DNA of 64,000 nt, from assembly GCF_028769735.1 (NCBI RefSeq), contig NC_088171.1, positions 82,822,716 through 82,886,715 on the forward strand, read 5' to 3'. Positions within the stretch are counted from its first letter, which is position 1, and each line of letters starts with the position of its first letter. This DNA is from Zonotrichia leucophrys gambelii. Taxonomy: Eukaryota > Chordata > Aves > Passeriformes > Passerellidae. Below the pieces are notes generated by a model that ran no database searches, had not been told where the DNA came from, and saw nothing but the letters and a program-made list of their open reading frames with translations. Positions 45,646 through 59,190 of the stretch are shown in pieces. A program made the translations under genes and the position numbers.

Positions 45646-48269
45646 GCTGCAAATATTCAGCAGCAAGTCCTTTGCTTGCAGAGCTGCACAGGTAAAGCTG
45701 AGGTGCAATGTGCAGGTGTGTTAAGCTGCAATTACCTGAGGGGCCCCCAAAGTGTCCCCACAACATCCATTCCCTGTGTCGGGCATCAGCCCTGGTATGG
45801 TCTGAGTCTATATACACCCTGTGCAGTGTTTTAAGAGTGAAAGTGCCCTTGGTGCTCATTTATGTGAAGCAGCATTTGAAAACAGAACCCTACTGTGTAA
45901 ATAAACAACCGGCCCACTGTCATCCAGAAAATAGCAGGAGTGAGGGTGAGGCACCACCAAAGAACAGTGAAAATACTAATTTTCACAATATTCCTTTGGC
46001 AAATGTAGTTCAAGTTGTAGAATTATAAGGTGAATGAAAAGCATAAGCACAGGCCACAGGCAGAGGAGATGTAGAAATCAGACTCCAGCTGCCTTCAGAT
46101 CTGTTCCTCAGATAGCCTAGAAATGTTTTACATGTGCAGTGCAGATAATCAGAAACCATGCCAGCCTTAAACTGAAGGAGTGCTAAACTGATCAATATGA
46201 CAAAATGTTTTGAAGCAGCATTAGCTTGCAAAGCTGCTCAAATCTGTTTCGTTGAGGCTGTGTTAAAATTAATTTTAATGCATTTTAGCAAGTGTGTCAA
46301 AAGAATTCTGAGGAAAGAAGTCTATTGATACAGATCACTCACCAGACCCAGAGTGAACGGTTTTACAGCCTGGCATATAAAAACAACTTTTGTCTATTTA
46401 GCAAGATGCCCTAGGAACCAATTTTCTAGAGCCGTTGTAATTGCTCACCGTGAAAATTGCAGGTTGTGTTCAAGAAAGGCTAAACACCAGCAGAACCTTT
46501 GTGCGTGTGCTCCACTTTCTGCCGAGCAGCTTTGGCTGCAGCTTTCTGAGCATCGTATCTCATTTACAAGGTGACCCAGAACACAAAACCTTGTAATTAG
46601 CCTGAAAACCCAACCTGCTTTCTCTCCCTGCCTGCCAGCCCCCTCGCCTTCTGCTGCCCTTGGTTGCGATGGCAGCGTTTGCCCAACAAAGGGGGGTCTC
46701 ATGCAGAAGGAGAGCAGTGGAGCCAAGATATTCAGAGCTTTTGCACGCGGCCAGATAAATATTCATGATGCAACTGTGTGCTTAAGAGCTGCTTTTTGAA
46801 TTAAGTTCTGAGGCTATTGCTCACCCTCAAATAATGCCCAGAAGAAACTTTTCCTTATTTAAAAATAAACAAATACCTAGATAGACTGCAAATGTGAAAT
46901 TACCTTCCTTCCCCAAAGAAGCAATAAGGAAGTGGCAGGAGAGGAGGAAGAAGGATGAATCAGGTGCTTGACCAGTGTAAATTGGTCTGTTGAGATCTGT
47001 AAAACCTCCCTAGCTTTCACTAGGTGACAATTATCATTTGGCCCATCCTATTCATGGTACAATCAAAAGCAGAATTATTCTAACTAATGAGAAATTATGC
47101 AATGATCTATGTGTTACTTCAAAGCATGTGGCATGAATTTCTTATACGGTATGAATCACAAAAGGTCATAAGTAAATACTTACATCTGCAAATGTCTTAA
47201 GCTGCTGATCTATTAAATGATTTCACATCTTATCCTGTGTGGCTTTCTCTTTTTTCATGTCAATTAATTTTTTTCTTTACCATGAGATGGTACAGCAACC
47301 AAAATGTCTGAATGTGCTTTGGCACCAATTTCAGCACAAAAAAGAGAGTAAAAAATAAAAAAATGTACTCGGGGATGATTTCAACAGCATTTTTTGAAGT
47401 AGTTAACATCTATGCTGACTAGGGCTTGTTTCAGCTCATAAATCTTATAAGCGTCAAAAAAGATGCTGTACCTTCAGCAGAACACTGATTACTATAATAG
47501 ATCTTTCTGCCATAAGCTGACAGAGATGCAGATACAAAAAAATAGAAGGACTTGAGTGATAGAGATCAACTTCAGGTTTGGTGACATTTAAACCTCTCAG
47601 GGAAAGGGGAAAAACTGGGGAAAGAAGTCTGCTTCTATCAGGGTATCCACATTTCGATTCAGAATTTTGTATTTTTTACAATTGTATGAGTTTTATATGT
47701 TAGTGGCAAGCTGCTGTAAAGTGAAAGATTGAGAAGTATCCTATCACTACAAAGAAAATTTTGGTTTCTTCTAAATGATAAAAAGTAGACTTTATTTCAT
47801 TATTGAAATAACAGAATTTGCTTAACGTTGAAATTAATAACTTATGTAGTTGCTTAGCAACTCAGACAATACTAACATCCTTAGCCAGGTATAGAGTTCC
47901 TTTTCTGAATTTCTGACACTATCTTTCATTTAAAGCTTTGGAATAGCTTTCCTGCCTGTTCTGCTCTAAACCCAAGGCTCTCATCTTCCTTTTCTCTCTG
48001 TACGAGAGGTAGCCTTGATTTAGGGGAAGTGATTCCACAGAATTGAAAACTGTGATGTGGCCTTTGAACCATTTATGAGGAAAGGCAGCTGACTTTTGTT
48101 TTCATGAAGTAATTTGGTTAATTTTGTTTTTTTTTAACCTCTTGTTTGTCCTGAACCACACATGTTGCTGTTGTGATAAGATAAGCAGAAAAGTGGGCTT
48201 CATAGGTTACAGGAAGAAACTTTCCTTTCATGCTGTAAAAGAGAACTTTGCACCAGACTTGGATCAGAT
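45646..48269. other. Intergenic DNA, nothing firmly recognised
   Basis: Mostly AT-rich. The 46.35-46.78 kb part has more CpG and a mixed composition unlike its flanks, and could be regulatory, but I can name no feature. Confidence 0.5.
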
Positions 48270-48470
48270 ATGCACAGTGGAATGACAAGAGGAAAATTTT
48301 TCAGCAGCAAGGCAGAGCAATAGAACTGCCAGTGACGTGTAAGGAAGGAATTCTTCCATGGTGAGAGCAGTTAAGCACTGAAACAGGTTGACCAAAGAGG
48401 TGGTGAATTTCCTGCCTTGGCAATTCTCAAGACTCACCTGGATGACTTCCAGAAATCCTTTCCAATAATG
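48270..48470 (+). mobile_element. Diverged CR1 LINE fragment
   Basis: Sense CR1-like order of blocks: GTGTAAGGAAGGAATTCTTCC, GGTGAGAGCAGTTAAGCACTG, AAACAGGTTGACCAAAGAGG, then CTCACCTGGATGACTTCC. Similarity is clear in order but moderate in detail, so it is an older copy than that at 48,880. The left edge is uncertain. Confidence 0.7.
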
Positions 48471-48879
48471 TTTATTGTGATTCCATCTATGGGACAAGTT
48501 ATTTGTATTTTTCTGTGATTTCTGCACCGGGAGACATTATGGATTACTTTCCCCACTGAAATACATTATGAGGATGACTATGAGGCCCCATGGTGAGGCT
48601 TAGGTAATGGAACAGAACATGAGAAAATAGGGAACATAACAAGAGAAACTGCCAAACATAACAAACAGCAAAGTGAGCAGCTGGCAAACATTACAGAGTA
48701 ACACCATGAAAAATGGCTGTTTTTTCACAGCTGGTTATGGGGAACTGTGTGAGAGAAGGACAAGCTTCCCAGGTAACTGTAAGAGAACTGGAAGGCAATA
48801 CTGGAGTCTTTTTGGGGAGTGCAATCTTGGTAAAAAACCCTCAGTGTCCATGTTACCATATCAATAAACCTTGTAAAGG

Positions 48880-49088
48880 TTTGGGAAAACTTCTTCACAG
48901 AAAGAGTTGTCAAGCATTGGAACAGGCTGCCCAGGGAAGTGGTAGAGTCACTGTCCATGAAGGTATTTAAAAATGTGTAAATGTGGCGCTTGGGGACATG
49001 ATTTAGATGTGGATTTGGCAGTGCTGGGTTAACAATTGGACTGGATGATCACAGAGGTCTTTTCCAGCCTTAATGGTTCTGTATCATG
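48880..49088 (+). mobile_element. CR1 LINE 3' fragment
   Basis: Sense 3' end of about 210 bp: AACTTCTTCACAGAAAGAG, CAAGCATTGGAACAGGCTGCC, CAGGGAAGTGGTAGAGTCACTG, ATTTGGCAGTGCTGGGTTAAC, GGACTGGATGATCACAGAGG and TCTTTTCCAGCCTTAATGG. The octamer tail is reduced. Confidence 0.9.
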
Positions 49089-52000
49089 TAAGGTTGAGAT
49101 GTAATAGCTAAAGGTATCAGAAATGCCAAATGTGATTATGGATGTAGCAAAACTGGAACCAATGGGGAAAAAGTAACTACAGTTGTTTATTTAGGAGACA
49201 AAGGTGGGAAAAAGATATCAAGGTGGAGGCAGGAATCAGAAGCATGGGAAAATGGAGAAAAGTGTGGATAGATGAGCACAGCCATATATAAGCAAGCTGC
49301 TGGTTGATATGGCTGTCTGATCAAGTCCTGCTTCAACTGCAGTTTCTCTTACCTTCTTCCTAAAATATTCTTTATTCCATTTTTCCTGTGCAGTCTCACT
49401 CTCTAGCCTGTGCTTATGTGGAGAAGTCAGTGTCAGCAACCAGAGAAGGGGCCATGGATTCACAAAGATTCACAGTGCCAACAACAGGACAGCACGAGAT
49501 GTAGACATCCCTGTGTGATGAGGCAAAGGAGGTAATGGCTGGGGCCAATGAATTGCCAATGTGAAGTGGAAGACTTGGCAGAGCTGCTTCTGGGAAGAGC
49601 TGATAGCTAATACCCAGTTGTTACAGCACTCATTCCTTAGTCCCTCCTCATTCCAGGTGGGACAGGATCAGGCTGAATACCTCCAGCAGGAGCAGAACTT
49701 TGAAGGGCTGGATATAAAATGTTTTGCCCTGTTCAGTAACTGTTCTTTTAACCTTGATGTTTCTGATCCAAAATAACATAGTACATATTGCTGACAAATA
49801 ACAAAAAACAGGAAGAGGGCTGAGGGAAAGAAATATGCAGCAGTAGATGTTTGCTTATTCTTTTCTTAATTGCTTGGCTGCCATGGAGATAAGCATAGTG
49901 CATAGTTCCAGCAGGAACTACTGTTATTCTTGCACATGCAATTCTATAGCTCTGTGTACGTCTATCAAACCTTAAAAATAAAGTATTTCAGGAGAGATTT
50001 GCTTTAGGAATTCCAAACCTCACATCTGTATTGTCTTTCAATGGTCTCTCGAAGACTTGAGACGAAGGACTGTCTCTCCATATATAAGGTTTTGAAAAAC
50101 AAGATTTTTTTCTGTGAGTTGTTAAAATAATTTATTTGAATCTGTGAGCTTTGTTCTCTGTTGGATTTTTTTTCTTGTATTTCATTGAGGCTTAAGCAGC
50201 TGAGCAAAAAGGGGGAGATGGTGGCAAACTATTGACATTTAATTTGATATTTGATTCCTCTTTCCACAGGGAACTCTTCCAGAAGGAGAATTTCTACACT
50301 TGACATCTCAGGTCTGGTTCCATAGCTGGGAGGAGTATATCTGCATGTATAGACCACTGTTCAAGTTAGTGCTTCTGGAAGGCTTTATGAGAATATACTC
50401 ATTCTCCCCATGCATTCTGATACCTACAGATAAGACAGAAGAAAGCCCAGCAACTTTAGAGTTTCTCCAGCTCATAAGAGAGGTTGAGGCAAGGCATGTG
50501 CTTTAAGCCCTGCTCTCAAAGTCTGTCATGTCTTCACTCAGGCTGGAGGAAAAGACCAGAGATACACAGACTGAGATGACAGCATGAACAGAAACTGATC
50601 TACATGAAAGCACCCCAAAAAGCACTAGAGCACAGGTTGGAAGAATGACCAGCATCAAAGGCCAATGGTGTATGTGACAGAAATAAAATCAATAGCAGCT
50701 GAGGAAGGTGCCTTGGCAGTGGAAGACCGGCACTCTGACAACAAGAGAATGGCTGCATGGCTATATCATGAGGGTTGTGTCCCTCCCATCCTGGAATTCC
50801 AGCAGAAAGACAGGCTGCCCCCACAAGACACTCAAAATGAGGAAATAACAGAAAATGGGCAGCTGCCTTGCCCAACATTTTTGGAGGCTGTTGTAAGTGA
50901 ATTCCTGAGGCAAAAGATTATGCTTCAGGAACTGGGGACTCCTGAGGGTTGCAAAATAAGTGGCCCAATACAGCTACCAGCAAAAAGATTTCAGAAAACA
51001 TGGCAGGGATTCAGTGGCTGGCACATCTCATTCTTCATGTTAAGCAGAAGTGATCCATCCCATAGTACCAGTGTATATGTTTATATGAGTAAAACTGAGC
51101 AAAGAATGATAAGATGGGTGGAGAATATTTTTTTGTAATTAATGCCACCTTTCTCATAGGGTTTTGTATTGATTTTCACTACTTTAATTTGAAAGGGTTA
51201 CAGTCCTTGTTTTTTGAATATATCACTGTCACATTGGGTATTCAGCTGCTTTTAGGCAAGTGTTCTAAAACTTGATCTATAGTTGCCATAAGTCTCTGAT
51301 TCAATAATCAATAATTATTCCATACAAAGTAGGACAGATTGGGATGCTGAGGGCTTTTCCATGTCAGACTTCCTGGTATCAAGAACGTTCCAACCCTTTA
51401 TTTGTGGGGGTAAGGTGTGGCAGATTAAAGGAAGGTGAATATGCACATGCAAAGTGTTCGATTGAGGGAGCAAGGACTGAGCAGTAGTAAGCCAGTTCTG
51501 CTAACTCTAGTCTTTCTGCAAAAGCCTAAAAGTGATCTCTGGCCCTTCCCTCACTCACACACATTTGTCACATCCTGTGAAGTTTGGTGCAAGGAAAGAC
51601 TCCTGCTATCAGCAGGGTACTTGTTGGTTGCTTGCAGTTCAAATTAGCCTGTGAAGTGCCACTTGAGAAACTGCAATGAAGTTTCATGGAGTGAGTGTTC
51701 AAAAAGAGCTTTAGATTCTGATTTCCACAGACAGAGAAACACTGTCTCTGCAGCATTGTCTCTGATGTCAACCTCAGGGTTCTTATATAAAAGAGATGAC
51801 AGAATTGCTTTCTCTACTCACTGTGTTCTCTTTCCTCCCTAGCTCCTGTCTGTGTACTGTGTGAGACCATCCCCTACAGGACTTGAAAGAATGGGAATTG
51901 TTAGCATGTAAACATTGACACTTCTAGCCAGATTTTTTATGGCTCAGGCATCAAGCAAAATAGAACTTCTGAGAATATAAAATTTGAATCTAGGCACTAG

Positions 52001-54013
52001 GAGGGGTAACTGGACAACACTTGAGTGCATAACTCCTTGCCTTGCTAGAATGATTAATACCATTTCTTCCTTCCTGCACTTTGACCTTCTCAGAAGGTCA
52101 TCTGGGTACTCCCAGACCAGTTCCACTTCTGAAAAAAAGAGAAGCCAAGGTGATATATATGTTCATGCTTAACACAAATGCAGTGCTACTAACCTTGTAA
52201 ACCAGAATACAGGTGGAAATTATTTGATTCCCTCCTTCTAATTATATAACTCATTCTTACTTTTACTTGAATACTAAGAAGCTTAAAGAGCAGCTGTAGC
52301 TCCAATGATCACCTATTTAATTACACTTTCACTATGTAAGTCAGCATGAGCAGGAGATACCATAGGCTGTAGTTGTAGAAATCACTGAATGGAACAGAGT
52401 AACTTATTTTACTACTAAATACATGTAACTTTATGAATCCCTAGCTCACCTTTGTAACATTCACCAGTTTTGTTGTGAATAATAATTTGCTGGGAGCATG
52501 TGTCTGCTTTGTGATAGAAGCCAAATGTGGATTATAATCGTAAGCATTGTAATTAAATGTGTATAGAAACAGTAAAACAATCCAAGCAAGGAATATTATG
52601 TACAGACAAGCAAATACACAAGCAAAAATATAAACATGTAACAAGCAACATATAGACAAATATCAGTGATTGCAATGGAAACTGGTAAAGATCCCAGATC
52701 AAAAGCTATCAGTGGAGGCTCTTAATACAGACAGATTCAAACCCACTCATGTGATATTGTGTTCAAGTCTATGTGCAAAGAGGAAGCACACCTTGTATAT
52801 AAAGGCCAAGAAGTTATTGTTAGCAAAAGTAAAATCTTAAGTCTAATTCAGGAATCATTATTGGTCTAGATGTAATTATTACAGAAAAAAGCTGATAGAG
52901 AAATAGGTCAGCATCAACATACGGAGGTGGTAGAACTAAAAGGCAAAGGTGTGGATGGGCTGCCAGCATGGGGTGAAATCTGGTCTGTGGTTGTGTTCTT
53001 GCTGTTGTCTTCAGGAGTTGGACAGCTGCTGAGCTTTTGCCCCAGATGAGGGTATATTTTCCATGTGCTGATGAAGGTGTAGGTCTTCTTACACAGAAAG
53101 CAAGTGCATGTGTCCTATTCCTGCATCCAGCATCTCACTGCTGTCAAAAAGCACCCTGAAGTTTGGGGCTGTTTCTGGAAGAAACTACTTGACAGAGACA
53201 GGAATGGTCTGTTCAGACCCATGTGAGTGTGCCTGTGGGCAGAGTGGAGTGGCTTTAGTGCCCTCCAGGGATGAGCGTGTTGCATCACCTATAGAGAACT
53301 GCAGCAGAAGGCTTTGGATGGGTTTGCCTAGAAAGGGAAGACCTTAAAAGCAGTGGTGGAGGTCAAGAAGAGTAATAAGCGTTGATGGCATGTGACACAG
53401 AAGGTTGTCAAGATGTCAGGAGATCTCCATGCAATGCCTTTACTTACCCAGATGGGAAAAATACAGGAAAGACAAGGGGAAGGTGGACCTGCTCTCAGCC
53501 AAAAAGCAAGGAAAGATTTCTGTCTCCAGACAGTGCTTTAAACCTGCAGGTGCAATGTTGCTGGTGATCCCAGAAATGTGACTCGTTGTTGTCAGGGTGA
53601 ACAGAGGCTCAGAAAGTTTCTTCTACAACTACTACTCTGACCTCTTCAATTTCATGTCCTTTTGTTGATACTTTATTTGTTTTTCCTCTCCTCATTTGTG
53701 CCATTATCCCAGGTGTTCTGCCAGCCCATATCTGCTCAGCTGGACTGCAGACCTCCACCAAAAGGTCTGGGTGTGCACCATTACTTATATGTGGGAGAAA
53801 AATCTGTCAATGCAATGGAAGTCTGTATTGTTTTTTCATTGAAATAAATATGAGAATATCTTCCCTGTATCTGCAGCAGGGCAAAGCCATAAGTTGACTC
53901 GCATAGTTGTTTGTGTGAGTTCTTCTTCCATGACAACTCACTGGGGTCAGAAGCTACTAAGGACCCATGTGCTAACTGGCAGAAATACTACAGAACTTCA
54001 TTGGTTGTAATTT
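49089..54013. other. Intergenic DNA, no gene recognised
   Basis: Almost 5 kb with no nameable repeat. A TATATAAG word at 49,285-49,292 lies in a region that could be an unrecognised LTR, but its ends were not found. A 157-codon ATG-initiated open frame at 50,665-51,138 is noted as a finding. Otherwise nothing is seen. Confidence 0.5.
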
Positions 54014-54720
54014 TTATTTTTTAAGTTGAGAGAAGGAAGGGTGTTTTAAAAAGGGCTGACAAGTGCTAAAGACAGGGTCAAAGTCATCCACTGCTCTCTC
54101 TTTGTCCACAAGTCCAGTCATTTTATCACAGACAGCAATCAGGTTGTTCAGGTGTGCCCGGTGCTTGGTAAACCCATGAAGATTCTTCCTAATTACTTTC
54201 TTCTGCATAGGCCCAGAAATGTGCTCCAAGGAGCCTTGGTCCAGGGTTTTTGCAGGCTGGCCAGCCTATAATTCCTGACCCTCACTCTCAGATCCTTGTA
54301 GGCACTCCTGACCCCACTGATCTCCTCTGGCAGTATTACTGGCACCCATGTGGATAAGCAGCAGGGAGTGATAGCCCAAGCTCCGTGGTAGCTCCTCTGC
54401 TGCACCTTGGATCTGTGCCCCTGGCAAGCCATGGATCGATCTAGATAGCAAGCCAAGGAGGCAGATGGGGACTTCTGTCCACTACAAATGGAAACCTACC
54501 ACTACTGCCCCCTGCCATTGCCTCCTGTCAATAGAATGTGGTTTATGCATGGACAGCTTGGATGCTTCCACAGGTGCAGCATTCTGCTTCTGTCCTGCTA
54601 CCAGGTGACCAAACCTGTTCTGCAACTGTCTTGAAAGTGGTGAAGGAGTCACCTTCCACATGCCATAAGTCAAGTTAGGCAAATCATTTGTATTTAATTC
54701 AGTCAAAATTGTTTTTTAAT
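54014..54720 (-). pseudogene. CR1-type LINE relic: ORF1 esterase joined to RT
   Basis: Read on the minus strand, 54,720 to about 54,290 resembles the SGNH-esterase-like part of CR1-type ORF1: a decayed GDS-block region (VVVGFHL), TEVPICL, SRSIHGLPGAQIQG, ELPRSLGYHSLLLIHMGAS and NTARGD, with frameshifts and a stop. From about 54,290 to 54,014 the sequence shifts to reverse-transcriptase fingers/palm: RNYRLASL, EHISGPMQKKVIRKN, LHGFTKHRAHLNNLIA, TGLVDKERAVDDFDP. In an intact element these parts are separated by the endonuclease and the first part of ORF2, so this copy has lost that stretch. Nothing is translatable as one protein. Confidence 0.68.
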
Positions 54721-57700
54721 TCTCTTTCCCTTTGATGTTTCATATCACAAAGACTAAGCTCATGCAATAATGCCTCACTGCTAATTGTGGCCAGTCTTGA
54801 TTCTTTGGTTAAATAATAACAGGGAAGTCAGTCTACAGTTTCCAAAATTGTATGCAAATCCTTGAATACCTGAATGATTTACTCTCTCCAGCATTAAAAT
54901 GGAGGAGGAAGAGGGTTATTCCAGATACCACCACCAGACCATCTCCTTCAGTAACAAGGCTCTGAATACTTGCAGGGTTAGTAAACACCATATGCTAAGG
55001 ATACTGCAGAGCATGTTTCAAATTTGGATGCTCTTGCAACTGTACTTTTCCATTCAAATGAGTTTATGAAGCTTGGGGATTATTTTTGTTGCTTACCTGC
55101 TTCTAATTTAGCTGCTATGTGCTAACTGCATAATAGTCTCCATATTGAAATATTTGTGGATTATTGCATTCATTTTCTATGTTATACCTGCTTTTAGGGG
55201 CTTTTCACATATCTATGTTCTTCACTAAATGAATAAGATGCGAAGAAATTAATTTGAGTCCCAGGATGTGGGACTGGCCATGAATAAGGCTTGCAAGAAA
55301 ATAATTTGAAACTGTGAAAACAAAAGAGAAACTTACAGCAAATAAATTTGTTCTTGAAATTTCCTGGCTTGTTACACAAGTCTTATCTTCCCATTTTGTA
55401 ATGCCACTTGAACAAAAACCCCCAACCCCATGCTGCATAGCTTCTACAGAGTGTTGTACTATTTTTTGAACCACAAGACCAGATTAGTGGACCTTAAGCA
55501 TAACTAATGCCTGATTGTGAAAACAAAGCATATGAAAATCCAAACACTCTCTCCCCACTGGAGCAGGCAGGCTTTTTTGTGAAGGGAATGGGGCTGGTGC
55601 AATTATGCCTCATGCACAGCAGCCACATCCAGCTCTGTTCCTGGGAACCTACAGACACACCAGCTAGCATTTTAATTACTTTTTCAAGAGACCTGAGGTA
55701 GCAAACAAAGTTTTTGTGAAAAAGCCATGACCAGTGCCTCACAAATGCAGTCTATCCTGCCTTCCCCTGAAATTCCATTCCTCTTTTCCTGGTTGTGGGG
55801 CTCCCTGTTCTGTGTATGTTTGTGGGGTTCTGTGTGCAGCAGCTGGGGAGCAGCCGTGGGTCACAGGGGCCCCTGCGTGCCTCAGGCAGGATCCAGAGCA
55901 AGGAGAGCATGTGCTGGTGTTCTCCCTTCCAGCTGCCTTCCAGGCAGTCTGCTGCTCCATTGCAAACAGCCCGTGGTGCCAAAAGGTAAAGAGAGGATGT
56001 GGCACTTCTAATCCAAACATTTCCTCATTGTCCCTGTCTCCCACCTGCTATGTCCCAAACAGCCAGTGGCCTAATGACTAGGAAACTTTTTGAGGAGACA
56101 AGAAGATATAGTCCCCATCTTGCACTCTAAGGCAGCAGAAAGAATGAGCCTGAGTGCTGAATAGTGAGGGAAATTTTCTACCCACTGTTACAGAAGGATG
56201 ATGGAACACTTTTCAGCAGCTGAAGATCTGCCCTGGAAGCCTCCAGGGAAAACTCAGACTTAAGAGTCACATGTGTACTGAATATTCTCCATCAGCTGTT
56301 CCAGGTAACATTCATTTGACTAAAAGAAAAGGTTTAGGATTTACATATTTACATCCAAGAAAATCCCATCTGTCTCCTTGTGTAACCAGCAGAGAGATAG
56401 GTTCAAGTTAGCTTGAAGCAAATATTCACAACAGGTTGTCTGTCTGAGTTGGCTCTTTAGAGTCAGCATTTGGATGCACCTTAACTCTCTTTGTGTCCTC
56501 TGTAGGGAACTCATACAGCTCAAAACATGCTCCTCAGCTCTGCTCTGGAAATTAGATAGTTTTACTTGACTTACTCAACTACTTTGGGGAATTTACCCCT
56601 GTTTCGTGTTCTAGAATCAGGCTGGTGTCACTTGTGCTCTCTTTGGGAAGATGGAATGTGTGAAAATATTCAAGGCTGTGAGGAACTCAAATATTACAGT
56701 TGTGTTTTAAATAGCGGACTAGAGAATCACTCTTTGGCCTGTAAAATAAAAGTAATTCTTGTCTAACAACTAGAAAAATGTAACATCTTGCTGCTGTAGC
56801 AATTTTTCTTCCGTCTCCTCTTTCCCTGTTGCCTCCTCCCCCTGTCCACCCCCAAAATAATTCAATTTCTAACTGCAAATGCTTTTCAGTATTGAAGGAG
56901 GTGAATAGATCAAATTTATATATGTCTAAGTTGTTTTCTGGTGTATGTGTAGCCGTGGAAGAAGCTGTTCTGCTGCTTCTTCAGAAATGTCCTTGTCTTT
57001 ACGATTTATCTGCTTCTACATTGGAAGGCAAGTAAACAATTTTTTTTTTAAACTAAGGTTTCAAAATATTATGCCAAAAGATCATTTGCAACAGGGTGAG
57101 TAATCAGACTATAAGACCCTGTATCTTTAACCTTGTGTTTCAAGAGAATGTAATGATTCAGAAGTATGAAAAAAATGTAAATACAAAGATTATGAACAAC
57201 TTCAAATTTTTAATAACAGATGTGAAACAGAGGCATTGGCTGAAAAGGTTACATCTAAAATCATAATGAAGTATAAAATTGGCTTCTTTCCATACAGCTC
57301 AGGTTCCTGTCTTCTTGCATCTATCTTCATCTCTGTGCTGTGGTTGCACATTGCTGTAACTTTCACACTCTACAAATTCTATAAGCTCTTCCAAGAAGAC
57401 GTCAGCCCCAATTGCTTGAGCAATAAAAGTGCTTAAAAAATGCTGCTCTGCTGAAGAAGATTTGCATTTCTGGAGAAAGCTAATTCTGCAGTGGATTAAT
57501 TCTTTTTTGAATTGCTGCTGAGAGGAAATGAACCTGCAGAGAGACAGCTGAGTTGTAAATTTCTTGTCTAAGGTTACTTAAGGTCTCAATGTTCATTTTG
57601 TACAACTTGCTTCTATTGGACACATCAATATTTACTTAACTGAGAACACACTAAGCTAAGTTACTATGATTTCACTAAACTGGCAATGCATTAATAAGCA

Positions 57701-57947
57701 CAATAACCAAATTCAGGTAAAAGTTTAAATTTGATCCATAAATCAGCTGTTTAAGTTGACAGAAAATGATTCAAATGCAGTAAACTCAACCTCTGAACCA
57801 CAGAGACTGCAGTGCGCAGACTTGCCTTGCGTAATTGTAGATAGATTTGTTTCAGCACCGAGACACAGAGTCTTGGTTGACTTATGTCAGTAAATAGCAG
57901 TGCTACTGTGAAAAGTGTGTGGCTCACATTGGAAATAAAGCTATTTT
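54721..57947. other. Intergenic DNA, nothing recognised
   Basis: Mostly AT-rich. A less AT-rich patch at 55,730-56,050 is open in several frames on both strands (up to 115 codons) with no recognisable motif, most likely a composition effect. Confidence 0.55.
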
Positions 57948-58410
57948 AATCATAGAGCAGCATCATGGAATGATTTAGGTTGGAAGGGATCTTTTGAGCT
58001 CATCTAGTTCAACATTCCTGTGATGAGCAGGGATACCTTCCACTATAACAGGTTTCTCAAAGCTCCACCAAGCCTGGCCTTGGCTGTTTCCAGGGATGGG
58101 GCATCTACCATCTCTCTGGGCAATCTGTTCCATTGCTTCACTATCCTCATTGTCAAAATGTCACCCTTACAGCTAGACTAAATCTCCCCTCTACTAGTTT
58201 AAAGCCACTGACTCTCATCCTACTGCTACTTGTGCTTGTAAAAGTCTGTTCCCATCTTTCTTATAGGCCTCCTTTAAGTACTGAAAATCTGCTCTAAGGC
58301 CTCTCTGGAGCCTTCTCTTCTCCAGGCTGAACAGCCCCTGCTCTCTCAGCCTGCAGGAGAGTGCTCCAGCCCTCTGATCCTCTTCACGTCCTTATCATCA
58401 AGGCCCTGCA
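57948..58410 (-). mobile_element. CR1 LINE 3' fragment
   Basis: About 460 bp of antisense CR1: ATCATGGAATGATTTAGGTTGG, AAGGGATCTTTTGAGCTCATC, GAGCAGGGATACCTTCCACTA, TCTCTGGGCAATCTGTTCC, TTTAAAGCCACTGACTCTCATCC, TCTCTGGAGCCTTCTCTTCTCC, AGGCTGAACAGCCCCTGC and GTGCTCCAGCCCTCTGATCC. It is one of the two longest young CR1 pieces in the window, and is cut off at its 5' side near 58,410. Confidence 0.93.
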
Positions 58411-59190
58411 CTTTTAGCACTAACCTTCAAGAAAGGTTAGTTTCTGCACCCATGACCTAGGTATAATCTACTGAAACAGCTTTCAAATAGAACTGCTTTT
58501 GAATCAATGGCACATTGGCTTTTTAAACACCTTTAGACTCTTCTTTAGAAAATTGCTAAATTCTATGCCATTCCTCTACTTTTAATTCATTGCTTCAGCA
58601 AGTAGAAAGTGCTTCACCACAGCCTGTAAGGGTATCAGGGTGCTCTGCCCCACTAAGCTTCTGTCTGTTGAAGTGGGTCTCTCCAATTAATCAAGTCTTT
58701 TATCTCATCTTTCTTCTCCAGACTTTCCCAGGCAGGAAAAGATTTGGGGCTTCATAGGTTTGTGCAGAAAGGGAAGAAAGCTACTTCTTTTCAGCAGGAT
58801 CTTTGTGGTTTTTTTAAGTGCCAATGTTTGTTCTCATAAAGGACCGACGCCTCTGTGCAAATAGTATTAGAAATGTAACTTTTTATTTCAATGCTGCAGT
58901 ATACTACCTCACCTTTTAACCTTAAAAAAATGGGCTTAGAGTACTCTTACCGTTCAACACTTCTTTTCAGCTTGAGTTCTGTTTGTCTCAGATTGCCTTT
59001 TCTCAGAGTTTTAATTTGTTTTCCACTCTCTCTCTCTGGATGCCTTTGCAAGCAATCTCTATGAATCCTTTACTGCAGTTTTAAGGAAGCCTTTTAACTT
59101 GTGTGTTGCTGATATGGCTTCAGTCTTCCCGCCTGCTTTCAGACCGCTTACAACTAGATGATGTGGGGCAGGTGGGATAAGAAAACAATC
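58411..59190. other. Intergenic DNA, nothing but a short palindrome
   Basis: A perfect 9-bp inverted repeat (ACTAACCTT, CAAGA loop, AAGGTTAGT) lies at 58,419-58,441, right beside the CR1 break. The rest is AT-rich without features. Confidence 0.55.

Noticed and set aside
49100..49500. Possible LTR with a TATATAAG box
   Set aside because: No LTR ends, no polyadenylation signal in the expected place and no match to a family I know.
55734..56081. 115-codon frame in a less AT-rich patch
   Set aside because: Frames are open on both strands at once, with no motif; composition effect.
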